This document shows, in pieces, positions 39,379-47,277 of a DNA stretch of 64,000 nucleotides. Below the pieces are notes generated by a model. That model did no database searches. It worked only from the letters and a program-made list of their open reading frames with translations, and was not told the origin of the DNA. Every line of letters begins with the position of its first letter. Position 1 is the first letter of the stretch. Origin of the DNA: Actinospineispora eucalypti (GTDB lineage: Bacteria > Actinomycetota > Actinomycetes > Mycobacteriales > Pseudonocardiaceae); assembly GCA_014208095.1 (NCBI GenBank), contig JACHMT010000002.1, positions 992,001 to 1,056,000 of the forward strand. Direction: 5' to 3'. The position numbers and the translations under genes are program-made.

Positions 39379-41324
39379 CCGCACCAGTCACCACCTGGCC
39401 CGCCCAGCACGAGGTCACCCACGGGAGCGTGCGCACCCGGCTGCGGCTGGCCGCCCCCCGGCACTCGATCGCGCCGGTCACCGCCCGCCGCATGCGGCGC
39501 GCCCTGCTGGTCTACGCCGTGTTCTGGGTGCTCGGCACGCTGCCCGGGCTACTCGGCGCGGGCCCCTCGGCGACCGCCTTCGGGCTGGGCCTGGTGTTCC
39601 CCGGCGGCGGCTTCCTGGCCACCGGGTCGCCCTGGCTGGCGCTGGCGTCGTTGGCGGTGTTCGTGCTGGCCGTGGCCGTGTGGTGGGCCATCGGGATCGT
39701 CGTGCTGCCGCCGCTGGTGTGGCTGGGCGCCGCCGGACTCGCCGCAGCCACCACCGCCGGCACCGGTTGGCCGGAGGCAGGGCTGGCGCTGCCCCTGGCC
39801 GTGCCGGCGCTGCTCGGGCTGGCCTACCTGGTGCATCGAGTGCGGCACGCCTCGCAGGGCAGGGCCGGCGCGGCGATCAACGAGCGGCTGGCCCGGCTGG
39901 AGTTCCGCATCTCCGGCCCGCCCCCGCTGGACGCCCCGCTGCCGGTCGCCGAGTCCACTCCCGACGACCTGGCCCACCTGCGCTACGCGCTGGACCTGGC
40001 GCTGCAGCCGCTCGACAAGTTCGACGGCTTCACCCTGCTCGACGAGTACCGCGAGGCGGCGGTCCGCTACCAGATCAACACCCTGGGCTACGCGCTGTCC
40101 ATGGCGCAGTACACCCGCACCCCGGCGTTCGCCGGGTACCTGGCCGAGGCCCAGCGCAACGCGATCGAGAAGATGCTGCACCGCAAGGTGTGGGGCTACT
40201 GGGCGCGGGAGAACGCCTGGGGCAACCTGTCTCTGCGCCGGGACCCGGTGGACAACCGGGAGAACATCATGCTCACCGGCTGGCACGGCATCCAGGTCGG
40301 CCTGTACACCGCGCTGAACGACGACCGTTACGGGCAACCAGGCGCGCTCACCTACCGCTGGTCGGCCGACGAGGCCTACCCCAACGACTTCCACACCCTG
40401 GCCGCCTCCATCCACCGCAACATGACCGGCACCGACTACACGCTGTTCCCCTGCGAGCCGAACTGGGTCTACTCGATCTGCAACACCTTCGGGGTGAACA
40501 CGCTGGCCACCCACGACCGCTTGCACGGCACCGGGTACCTGGGCGAGCTGCGGGAGCGGCTGCGCACCTCCTACGAGACCGAGTTCGTCCGCCCGGACGG
40601 GCGGATCATCGGCGTGCGGTCCACCCACCTGGGGCTTTCCTGGAACTTCTGGTCGGGGGCGGCCGTCCAGCTGTCCACCGCCTACTGGCTGCACCCGGCG
40701 CTGCCGGAGATCGCCCAGCGCAGCTGGTGGCTGCTGCGCGAGGGGTCGCTGCGGATCGCCGACGGCCGGCTGGTCATGCCCAAGGCGCTGTCCGACCGGC
40801 TGGACCCCGGCGACTACACCGTCGGCCGGGACAACTTCGGCCTGGGCGCCACCGTGATGGCCGCCCGCGAGGTGGGCGACGAGGAGTATGCCTCGGCCGC
40901 GCAGCGCACCCTGGACCAGCGGGAAGAGGTCGAGGAGGCGAACGGCGCGCGCCGCTACCGGCACTCCTCGCCGCTGACCAACCTGTACTCCGTGCTCGGC
41001 CGGTTCGGCCGCCGCGACGGGCTGCGCGACCTGGTCGCCCACGACCTACCCACCGGCTGGCGCGCCGGCCCCCGGCTGGCCGAGGCCGCCTACCCGGACG
41101 TACTGGTGGCCCGCGCGGTCACCGACGGCGCCGCGCTGGACCTGGTCCTGCGCCCCGGCGCCGGACCGGTACGCACCACCCTCGCCGTGGACCGGCTCCG
41201 CCCGAACACCGGTTACGTACTGGACGGGGCGACCACGGCGGCGGTGACCTCGGACGACACCGGCCGGGCACTCTTCGATGTAGACCTCGGCGACCGCCTC
41301 GAGGTCCGCCTCCGCCCCGCGTAA
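39375..41324 (+). CDS. Linalool dehydratase-isomerase family protein with N-terminal membrane domain
   Basis: 649 residues. Residues 40-155 form four to five membrane helices. The rest is a predominantly helical domain like that of linalool dehydratase-isomerase: ENAWGNLSLRRDPVDNRENI, MLTGWHGIQVGLYTALND, and FPCEPNWVYSICNTFG. Cys360 and Cys369 are nine residues apart, as are the catalytic Cys171 and Cys180 of the Castellaniella enzyme. That enzyme interconverts linalool, geraniol and myrcene. The membrane anchor suggests a hydrophobic isoprenoid substrate. With P450, Baeyer-Villiger enzyme, SDR and ligase nearby, terpenoid breakdown is the best guess. Confidence 0.75.
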   Translation: MTAPVTTWPAQHEVTHGSVRTRLRLAAPRHSIAPVTARRMRRALLVYAVFWVLGTLPGLLGAGPSATAFGLGLVFPGGGFLATGSPWLALASLAVFVLAVAVWWAIGIVVLPPLVWLGAAGLAAATTAGTGWPEAGLALPLAVPALLGLAYLVHRVRHASQGRAGAAINERLARLEFRISGPPPLDAPLPVAESTPDDLAHLRYALDLALQPLDKFDGFTLLDEYREAAVRYQINTLGYALSMAQYTRTPAFAGYLAEAQRNAIEKMLHRKVWGYWARENAWGNLSLRRDPVDNRENIMLTGWHGIQVGLYTALNDDRYGQPGALTYRWSADEAYPNDFHTLAASIHRNMTGTDYTLFPCEPNWVYSICNTFGVNTLATHDRLHGTGYLGELRERLRTSYETEFVRPDGRIIGVRSTHLGLSWNFWSGAAVQLSTAYWLHPALPEIAQRSWWLLREGSLRIADGRLVMPKALSDRLDPGDYTVGRDNFGLGATVMAAREVGDEEYASAAQRTLDQREEVEEANGARRYRHSSPLTNLYSVLGRFGRRDGLRDLVAHDLPTGWRAGPRLAEAAYPDVLVARAVTDGAALDLVLRPGAGPVRTTLAVDRLRPNTGYVLDGATTAAVTSDDTGRALFDVDLGDRLEVRLRPA

Positions 41325-41611
41325 GAACCCGCACCTCTTCACCACCGCGGTACGGAACGGGACACGTCCGCGACGACATCCACGTGGTGAGGGTGGGGTC
41401 TTGCGCGAACCCCAAGGTGCGGATCTCGTGACCAGGCGTGGTTCATTTTAGATCTTGAAGCCCGTCAGGACGCGATAGTCGATCACGGGTGGAGCGTGCC
41501 ACGCTGGGACGCGGTCCGATCTACCGAGGAGTCACTCGATGTCCTACCGTCCCGACCCCGCGCCGACGTGGGCCGGTAGCGCACCGCCGGCAGGGCTCGC
41601 CGTAGCCCCGG
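41325..41611. other. Intergenic with inverted repeat and truncated ORF start
   Basis: CCGCACCT (41329-41336) and AGGTGCGG (41415-41422) form the base of a long hairpin after the LDI gene. At 41539 an ATG with GAGGAG upstream begins MSYRPDPAPTWAGSAPPAGL, typical of the start of a Pro-rich membrane protein, but the frame soon runs into the 3' end of the lysR gene on the other strand and has no membrane segment. It looks like a beheaded gene; nothing else is seen. Confidence 0.4.
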
Positions 41612-42532
41612 CTAGCCGCTCCCGGCGTCCAACGTCACGGCGGCGGCGCGCAGTGCGGCGGCCACCGGGGCGACCGCTTCGGGCAGCGGGCCGGGCAGCC
41701 GGGCGAGCAGGATTCGCCGCTGTTCGCCCGGCCCGCCCCGCACCGGCAGTATCCGGACCCCGGCGGGAACCACGGTGACCAGCGACGCGGGCACCGTGGT
41801 CACCCCGCAGCCGGCGGCCACCAGCTGGAGCTTGGCCAGCCAGTCGCGCGCGGTGTGCGCGATCCGCGGCCGCTCGCCGAGGCCGGGCCACACACCCATC
41901 CCCTGGTCGGCCCCGGAGCCGGCGATCCACCGCTGGCCGGCGAGGTCGGCCACGTCCACGTAGTCGCCCCTGGCCAGCGGATGCCCCGCCGGCAGGGCCA
42001 CCCGCAGGCCGCGCTCGGCGAGTGTGCGCAGCTCCAGTGCCGGGGTCTCGGAGTCCGGTGGGCGGTACGGCGGCGCCGACGCGAGCACCGCCAGGTCCAC
42101 CGCGCCGGCCCGCAACGCGCGTACCAGGGTCGGGGTGCTTCCCTCCCGGGTGATCACTGTGATGGCCGGGTGGGTGCGCCGCAGCGCGACCAGCGCATTG
42201 GGCACCAGGGCGGCACCGGCGCTGGCGAACCAGCCGAGCCGGACCGTGGCGCGCTCGTCCGGCAACCCGGCCAGCTCCCGCGCGGTCGCGTCCAGCTGGT
42301 CGATCACCCCCGCCGCCCGGCGCACCACGACCTGGCCGGCCGGGGTCAGCCGGACCCCGTCGTGCCGGCGCTCCAGCAGGGGTGTGCCCGCCGCCCGCTC
42401 CAGCGAGGCGATCTGACGGGACACGGCCGACTGGGTGTAGCCCAGCGCGGTGGCCGCCGCGGTCAGTGTGCCCCGCTCGGCCACCTCGCGGAACACCCGC
42501 AGCGCGGTCAGCGACGCATCGGCGAAGGACAT
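41612..42532 (-). CDS. LysR-family transcriptional regulator
   Basis: 306 residues: N-terminal winged HTH (LRVFREVAERGTLTAAATAL, GYTQSAVSRQIASLERAAG), followed by the periplasmic-binding-protein-like effector domain (VRLGWFASAGAALVPNALVAL, VDLAVLASAPPYRPPD). Divergent from the SDR gene at 42709, with a 176-base gap that carries a 13-bp tandem repeat. Probably activates that SDR gene and represses itself, the standard LysR arrangement; the effector is unknown. Confidence 0.9.
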   Translation of the reverse strand: MSFADASLTALRVFREVAERGTLTAAATALGYTQSAVSRQIASLERAAGTPLLERRHDGVRLTPAGQVVVRRAAGVIDQLDATARELAGLPDERATVRLGWFASAGAALVPNALVALRRTHPAITVITREGSTPTLVRALRAGAVDLAVLASAPPYRPPDSETPALELRTLAERGLRVALPAGHPLARGDYVDVADLAGQRWIAGSGADQGMGVWPGLGERPRIAHTARDWLAKLQLVAAGCGVTTVPASLVTVVPAGVRILPVRGGPGEQRRILLARLPGPLPEAVAPVAAALRAAAVTLDAGSG

Positions 42533-42566
42533 GACTCGTACTCATAGCACGCGGGCAGCGTCCCCG

Positions 42567-42592
42567 CTTTGTGCATAAGCTTTGTGCATAAG
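42567..42592. repeat. 13-bp tandem repeat in lysR/SDR promoter
   Basis: CTTTGTGCATAAG occurs twice without a gap (42567-42579, 42580-42592). TTGTGCATAA is itself a partial palindrome, so each copy could be a LysR half-operator. Confidence 0.6.
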
Positions 42593-42708
42593 TCGCACGG
42601 ACCTCGGCCGCGACAGCGGTGAACGCACCGACAAGTGGATCGTGGTTAGCTGCCGTTGCATATCCGCACGCAGAGCAAGGGACTCTCAGCAGCGAGGAGA
42701 AGCCGAGC

Positions 42709-43458
42709 ATGACCAACTCACCCGTTGCCGTGGTCACCGGGGCCGGCAGCGGTCTCGGCCGGGTGATCGCGCGCGCCCTGGTCGCGGACGGCCACCGGGT
42801 GGCCCTGGCCGGACGCCGGGCGGACGCATTGACCGGGACGGCGGAGGGACTGCCGGCCGGCGTGACCCTAGCGGTGCCCACCGACGTCGGCGACCCCGCC
42901 TCGGTGGCCGCACTGTTCGACCGGGTGTCCGGCGCCTGGGGCCGGGTGGACCTGCTGGTGAACAACGCCGGCGTGTTCGGCCCCGCCGGCACCCCGGACG
43001 AGATTGACGTGGCGGACTGGCTGGCCTGCCTGAACACCAACGTGACCGGCGCCTTCCTGTGCGCGCGGGCGGCCTTCGGGGTCATGCGCGCGCAGGACCC
43101 ACCGGGCGGCCGCATCATCAACAACGGGTCGGTCTCGGCGCACGCGCCGCGCCCCGGCAGCATCGCCTACACCACCAGCAAGCACGCCATGACCGGATTG
43201 ACCAAGTCGCTGTCCCTGGACGGACGGCCCTTCGGCATCGCCTGCGGCCAGATCGACATCGGCAACGCCGCCACCGATATGACCGCCGGAATCGCCACCG
43301 GCGCTCGCCAGGCCGACGGCGCCGTCCGGCCGGAACCGACCTTCGACGCCGAACACGTGGCGGACGCGGTGCGCTACATGGCCGGGCTGCCGCTGGACAC
43401 CAACGTGCAGTTCCTGACGATCACCGCGACGACCATGCCGTTCATCGGACGGGGCTAG
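42709..43458 (+). CDS. Short-chain dehydrogenase/reductase
   Basis: 249 residues: TGAGSGLG cofactor site, basic AGRR after strand 2 suggesting NADP, NNAG in LLVNNAGVFGPAG, catalytic Ser in NNGSVSAHAP and YTTSK. The start at 42709 has GCGAGGAG upstream; a longer GTG start is less likely. It is probably regulated by the divergent LysR protein. Its TAG stop shares the bases CTAG with the stop of the convergent zinc-ribbon gene. Confidence 0.88.
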   Translation: MTNSPVAVVTGAGSGLGRVIARALVADGHRVALAGRRADALTGTAEGLPAGVTLAVPTDVGDPASVAALFDRVSGAWGRVDLLVNNAGVFGPAGTPDEIDVADWLACLNTNVTGAFLCARAAFGVMRAQDPPGGRIINNGSVSAHAPRPGSIAYTTSKHAMTGLTKSLSLDGRPFGIACGQIDIGNAATDMTAGIATGARQADGAVRPEPTFDAEHVADAVRYMAGLPLDTNVQFLTITATTMPFIGRG

Positions 43459-43751
43459 GCACCCAGGTGCTTCCCGTCCAGCCGGCAGGGCAGGCAGTAG
43501 CCGTCGGCGAGGGCCCGCCGGTTGTTCCACTCGGTCTCGGTCTGGCCGCAGCCGGCGCAGGCCACCGGCGGTCGCTCGGCTTCGCGCTCCGGCTCGGCCT
43601 CGTCCGACGGCTCCTCCCGCTGCTGGTCGGGCGCATGGCCCAGGCGGCAGCGCTCACAGCGGGTACGGCCGGGCGCGCGCAGCAACAGCGGCTGGCCGCA
43701 GCCCTCACAGGTGCTGGGTAACTCGGTATCCGGGGCCAGGTCGGTCGACAC
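43455..43751 (-). CDS. Double zinc-ribbon-like small protein
   Basis: 98 residues from a GTG start. Four CxxC pairs: CEGC and CERC in the first half, CAGC and CLPC in the second, separated by an acidic linker (PSDEAEPEREAERP). Each half could hold one zinc. Such proteins are often uncharacterised in actinomycetes; DNA or protein binding is possible. It is convergent with the SDR gene and upstream of nothing on its strand, so it appears to be a single-gene unit. Confidence 0.6.
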   Translation of the reverse strand: MSTDLAPDTELPSTCEGCGQPLLLRAPGRTRCERCRLGHAPDQQREEPSDEAEPEREAERPPVACAGCGQTETEWNNRRALADGYCLPCRLDGKHLGA

Positions 43752-43835
43752 GGGTCAATCCTGCGCCCCCACCCCGACAGTTCCGGCGGCTCACACGCGG
43801 ACCCGATCGAGATCACTCGACCCGGGTCGGAGGGT

Positions 43836-44639
43836 CTAGCCCGGTTCCAGCCAGGCGCGCCGCAGCGGCTCCGGTTGGTCCAGGTAGGCGTGCATGTACT
43901 CCGACCCGGCGTCGGAGAGCATGGTCTCCTGGAAGTAGCCGCTCTCGATGTCCAGGCCGGCCGCCAGCTGCGCCTCCATCCCCCGGTATATGGCGGCTTT
44001 GACCGCGGCCACCGACGTGGCCGGCAGCGCGGCGATCTCCGTGGCGATCTGTCTCGCCCGGGCCACCGCGTCTTCGGCCAGCTCGTGCACCAGGCCCAGC
44101 CGCAGCGCCTCGGCCGGGTCGACCACCCGCCCGCGCAGTGCCAGCTCCAGCGCCCGGCCGAGGCCGATCAGCCGGGGCAGCCGCTGGGTTCCGCCGCCAC
44201 CCGGCATGATGCCCAGCCGGACCTCCGGCAGGCCGTACCGGTGGTCACCGGCCTGGCCCACCCGGATGTCGCAGGCCAGGGACAGCTCGAAGCCGCCGCC
44301 CATGGTGTCGCCGTTCATTGCCACGATCACCGGCTGGGGCAGCCGGTTCAGCGCGTCCAGCATGGCGTGGTAGCCCCGGCTGATCGCCGCGCTGTTGCGC
44401 GCGGTGGCCGGATCGCCCGCCACCGCCGCCAGCGTCTCCACGCTGAAGTGGGTGATGAACCCGGAGGACCGCCCGTCCCCGCAGAGCACGATCGCGCGCA
44501 GCGAGCGGTCCCGCGACCACGACTCGATGAGCTGGTCCAGCTCCCCCGCCCCGTCCAGGGTGAAGTAGTTCATCTCCGGGTTGGAGTAGGCGGCGACGAC
44601 CACCCCGTCCGAGGGCGTGGACAGCGACCAGAGCGCCAC
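43836..44639 (-). CDS. Enoyl-CoA hydratase/isomerase family protein
   Basis: 267 residues of the crotonase fold. Oxyanion hole and catalytic region: NGDTMGGGFELSLACDIRVG and YGLPEVRLGIMPGGGGTQRL, where both catalytic glutamates of hydratases are kept. The N-terminal oxyanion segment (GDGRSSGFITHFSVE) departs from the usual ggxxFsaGaDl, so substrate range may differ. GTG start two bases after the EthD gene stop. Cotranscribed with EthD and perhaps under the AraC regulator encoded upstream. Confidence 0.85.
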   Translation of the reverse strand: MALWSLSTPSDGVVVAAYSNPEMNYFTLDGAGELDQLIESWSRDRSLRAIVLCGDGRSSGFITHFSVETLAAVAGDPATARNSAAISRGYHAMLDALNRLPQPVIVAMNGDTMGGGFELSLACDIRVGQAGDHRYGLPEVRLGIMPGGGGTQRLPRLIGLGRALELALRGRVVDPAEALRLGLVHELAEDAVARARQIATEIAALPATSVAAVKAAIYRGMEAQLAAGLDIESGYFQETMLSDAGSEYMHAYLDQPEPLRRAWLEPG

Positions 44640-44641
44640 GC

Positions 44642-45025
44642 TCAACCGGCCCGGGTGAAGTCGAAGATCTCGTGCTCCTCGGTCATGAAGATCGTCGAAC
44701 GGGACAGGTCGATGAACCGCCCCTCGTCCTCGATCAGCATGCGCATCGCCTCGGTGCCCTCCGGCGTGCTCGCGGCCGCCTGCAGCTCGGCCAGGCTGTC
44801 CCACCAGACCTCGGTGACGCCCTCGTACGCCGGGGACATGCCCCGGCTGTCGATCAGTGCGGCGTTCAGCGGCGTGTCCAGGGTGTGGCTCTGCACGTAC
44901 CGGCGGGCGCCGATCGCCTTGGCCACCGAATGCACCTTCGCCGCGTGTTCGGCCCGCCAGTAGCGGTAGAACTCCGCCGGCTCCACGTCGTCGCGGGCAC
45001 GCAGGATGTACACCAGCTTGACCAC
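44642..45025 (-). CDS. EthD-domain protein
   Basis: 127 residues of the dimeric alpha/beta-barrel fold: VKLVYILRARDDVEPAEFYRYW, the HAAKV helix, YEGVTEVWWDSLAEL and EDEGRFIDLSRSTIFMTEEH. EthD proteins accompany oxygenases and ring-modifying enzymes; some act as lyases or decarboxylases on quinone-like compounds. Placed just after the araC gene and before the crotonase gene on the same strand. Confidence 0.8.
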   Translation of the reverse strand: MVKLVYILRARDDVEPAEFYRYWRAEHAAKVHSVAKAIGARRYVQSHTLDTPLNAALIDSRGMSPAYEGVTEVWWDSLAELQAAASTPEGTEAMRMLIEDEGRFIDLSRSTIFMTEEHEIFDFTRAG

Positions 45026-45048
45026 CGGCAGGGCTCCAATCGTCTCGG

Positions 45049-45978
45049 TCAGGACGCGAACTCGCGCGCGGCGTCGCGCACCTCACGCGGCGTCGTGCCG
45101 TAGGCCTCCCGGAAGGACCGGGAGAAGTGCGCGGTACTGCGGAAACCCCAGCGCGCCGCGACCAGCGACACCGGCACGCCGGGCCGGCCGCGCAGGTCCT
45201 CCCGGGCCTTCTCCAGGCGGCGGCGACGCAGGTAGCCGCCGAGGGTCTCCCCGGTCGGTTCGAACAGGGTGTGCAGGGTGCGAACCGAAATCGCGTGCGC
45301 GGCGGCCACCTGCGGCGGGTCCAGGTCCGGGTCGTGCAGCCGGGCGTCCACGAAGGCGCGCACCCTCGGCAGCACCGTGGTGCGCAGGTCGGCGCTGGCC
45401 GGGGAAACCACGGCGCGCAGCAGCTCCAGCGCGGCGTTGGCAGCCGAGGCGCACGCCGGCTCGTCCAGCTGGGGCAGCTCCCGGCAGAGCATGTCCAGGT
45501 AGCCACCCAGCAACCGGCTGTGCGGAGACCCGGCGGGCACGTGCACCGGGACGGACCCGCCCAGGCCGAGCACCCGCCCCCGGGGCAGCAGCAGCGAGCG
45601 TTTGCGCAGGGGCTCGAGCACCTGGAACTCCACCGGCAGGTCGCCGTCCCAGACGATCGCGTCGCCGGGGCCGACCACCAGGTCGTGACCCGCCTGGCAG
45701 ACCCGCTCGCGCCCGGACCGGACGACCAGCACGCCGGCCCAGCCGGGGTCCACGCTCAGCTCCCGGCGGCCCCGGCGGCCGCCGCTGGGCGTGACCGCGC
45801 ACTCGACCAGCGCCAGGTCACCGAACCGGCGGCGGTTGACCACGGCCTGGAACAGCGCCGGATCCGGCACGTCGATGTCGAACCGGAGGTGGCTGGCGGC
45901 CAGCGCCTCATGCCAGAACTCGACGCGCTGCCCAGACGGCAGCGGCCGGGTGTCCCACGCCTCCAGGTGCCGTTCCAT
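45049..45978 (-). CDS. AraC-family transcriptional regulator
   Basis: 309 residues. The N-terminal half is a cupin-like AraC-binding-2 domain (GQRVEFWHEALAASHLRFDI, SGRERVCQAGHDLVVGPGDA). The C-terminal half has two HTH motifs: HAISVRTLHTLFEPTGETLG and VSLVAARWGFRSTAHFSRSF, ending FREAYGTTPREV. It is first in line with the EthD and crotonase genes (23 bases to EthD) and may activate them on an aromatic or hydroxylated effector. Confidence 0.9.
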   Translation of the reverse strand: MERHLEAWDTRPLPSGQRVEFWHEALAASHLRFDIDVPDPALFQAVVNRRRFGDLALVECAVTPSGGRRGRRELSVDPGWAGVLVVRSGRERVCQAGHDLVVGPGDAIVWDGDLPVEFQVLEPLRKRSLLLPRGRVLGLGGSVPVHVPAGSPHSRLLGGYLDMLCRELPQLDEPACASAANAALELLRAVVSPASADLRTTVLPRVRAFVDARLHDPDLDPPQVAAAHAISVRTLHTLFEPTGETLGGYLRRRRLEKAREDLRGRPGVPVSLVAARWGFRSTAHFSRSFREAYGTTPREVRDAAREFAS

Positions 45979-45999
45979 GATCCTTACTGGATCCTAGTC

Positions 46000-46908
46000 T
46001 TACTTGGCCCCCAGGTGCTCGACGAACCAGTCGCGGGCGGCACCCGAGGAGATCTGGAAGCCCTCGCCGGTGTAGGCGTCGAAGTGCCCGCCGGGCACCA
46101 GGACCAGCTTCTTCGGGTGGGACGCGGTCTCGTAGGCCGCGCAGGCCCACTCGCCGGGGGCCAGCCGGTCGTTCGGCGCCACCACCATGAGCAGCGGGGT
46201 CGGGGAGATGCGCTTCAGGTACTCCCCCGGCTCGTAGCCCTGGAAGTACTCCAGGGTGCGCACGGTGACCTCGTTGCGCCAGGTCGACGCGCGCTCCGCG
46301 ATGCCGGTGAAGAACGCGTAGGAGTCGGCGGTGGGCAGCGCCGACTGCTGTGTCGGGTCCTCGAGCACCACCGGCAGGGTGGCCGGCGCCTCGCCCCGGG
46401 CCCGGGCCGCGCGGTCGGCCGCGAGCAGCTGCCAGGTGGCATCCCAGAAGTCCACCCGGACCAGCGTCTCGAAGTTGCGCCGGCCGGAGATCAGCGGTAC
46501 CTGGCCGCACACCGCCTTCACCCGGCGGTCGATCGCCGCGACGACGTAGGCGTTGGCGCCGCCGTAGCTGGAGCCCCAGACACCGATCCGGCCGGCGTCC
46601 ACCTCCGGGCGGCCCTGCGCGTAGGTGATCGCGTCCTGGATGCCCCGTACCTGCTCCCAGGGGTCGATCTCCAGGCGCGGCTTGGCCGGGTTGTGGTCGC
46701 TGGCGCCGAACCCGGCGTGGTCGTGCACCACGCAGGCCAGCCCAGCGGCGCTGAAGACCTCGGCGTAGTCGTCCAGGTGCATCTCCTTGGTGGCGGAGAA
46801 GCCGTGGTTGAGCACCACGCACGGAAGGTTCTCGGTCGCGTTGTCGGGACGGTAGAACCACCCGCGCAGCGTCACGCCGCCGGAGTCGAACTCGATGTCT
46901 TCGCGCAT
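46000..46908 (-). CDS. Alpha/beta hydrolase (S15/acetyl-xylan-esterase-like)
   Basis: 302 residues. Fold start CVVLNHGFSATKEMHLDDYA, nucleophile elbow GVWGSSYGGAN with the serine intact, acid VVAPNDRLAP and histidine PGGHFDAY. This matches cytosolic hydrolases of the dienelactone/X-Pro-peptidase-like group that cut esters. ATG at 46908 gives the conserved DIEFDSGGVTLRGWFYRP start. The gene lies downstream of two inverted minisatellite arrays on the same strand as the aldehyde dehydrogenase gene. Confidence 0.87.
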   Translation of the reverse strand: MREDIEFDSGGVTLRGWFYRPDNATENLPCVVLNHGFSATKEMHLDDYAEVFSAAGLACVVHDHAGFGASDHNPAKPRLEIDPWEQVRGIQDAITYAQGRPEVDAGRIGVWGSSYGGANAYVVAAIDRRVKAVCGQVPLISGRRNFETLVRVDFWDATWQLLAADRAARARGEAPATLPVVLEDPTQQSALPTADSYAFFTGIAERASTWRNEVTVRTLEYFQGYEPGEYLKRISPTPLLMVVAPNDRLAPGEWACAAYETASHPKKLVLVPGGHFDAYTGEGFQISSGAARDWFVEHLGAK

Positions 46909-46995
46909 GGCCGGGATGCTAGGCCCGTTGCGCCTGGTCAAGTTGCCCACCGGCGCGCCAAACTTGCCCCCCAGCGCACCATCTCCCCCCACCCC

Positions 46996-47127
46996 GATTC
47001 ACTCACTCCCCCACCCCGATTCAGTGACTTCAGCACGGTGATTCAGTCATTCCAGCACGGTGATTCAGTCAGTTCAGCACCCTGATTCAGTCAGTTCAGC
47101 AGGCTGGTTCGGTCAGTTCGGGGCCGG
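46996..47127. repeat. 22-bp minisatellite array, forward
   Basis: Six head-to-tail units of 22 bp, consensus GATTCAGTCAGTTCAGCA plus four bases (CGGT or CCCT); the first (46996) and last (47106) are diverged. Units begin at 46996, 47018, 47040, 47062, 47084 and 47106. A related array in opposite orientation is at 47203-47277, and a G/C-rich cousin at 55586-55651. Confidence 0.85.
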
Positions 47128-47202
47128 CCGAGTCGCATTCGGACAGACGGGCGATCTTCCTGACGCCTCCCTACCGACGCCCCAAGCCGACCCCGCGATC
47201 CG

Positions 47203-47277
47203 ACTGAATCACCCTGCTGAACTCACTGAATCACCGTGCTGAAGTCACTGAATCAGGGTGCTGAAGTCACTGAATCA
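47203..47277. repeat. 22-bp minisatellite array, inverted
   Basis: Three full units and a start of a fourth (47203, 47225, 47247, 47269), each ACTGAATCACCGTGCTGA followed by ACTC or AGTC, which is the reverse complement of the 46996 array. The last unit supplies the TGA stop codon of the aldehyde dehydrogenase gene. The 75 bases between the arrays (47128-47202) hold no gene. Confidence 0.85.

Noticed and set aside
46996..47277. Regular short repeats that could be a CRISPR array
   Set aside because: Units are 22 bp, head to tail with no unique spacers, and half are inverted; no cas gene is nearby. It is a minisatellite.
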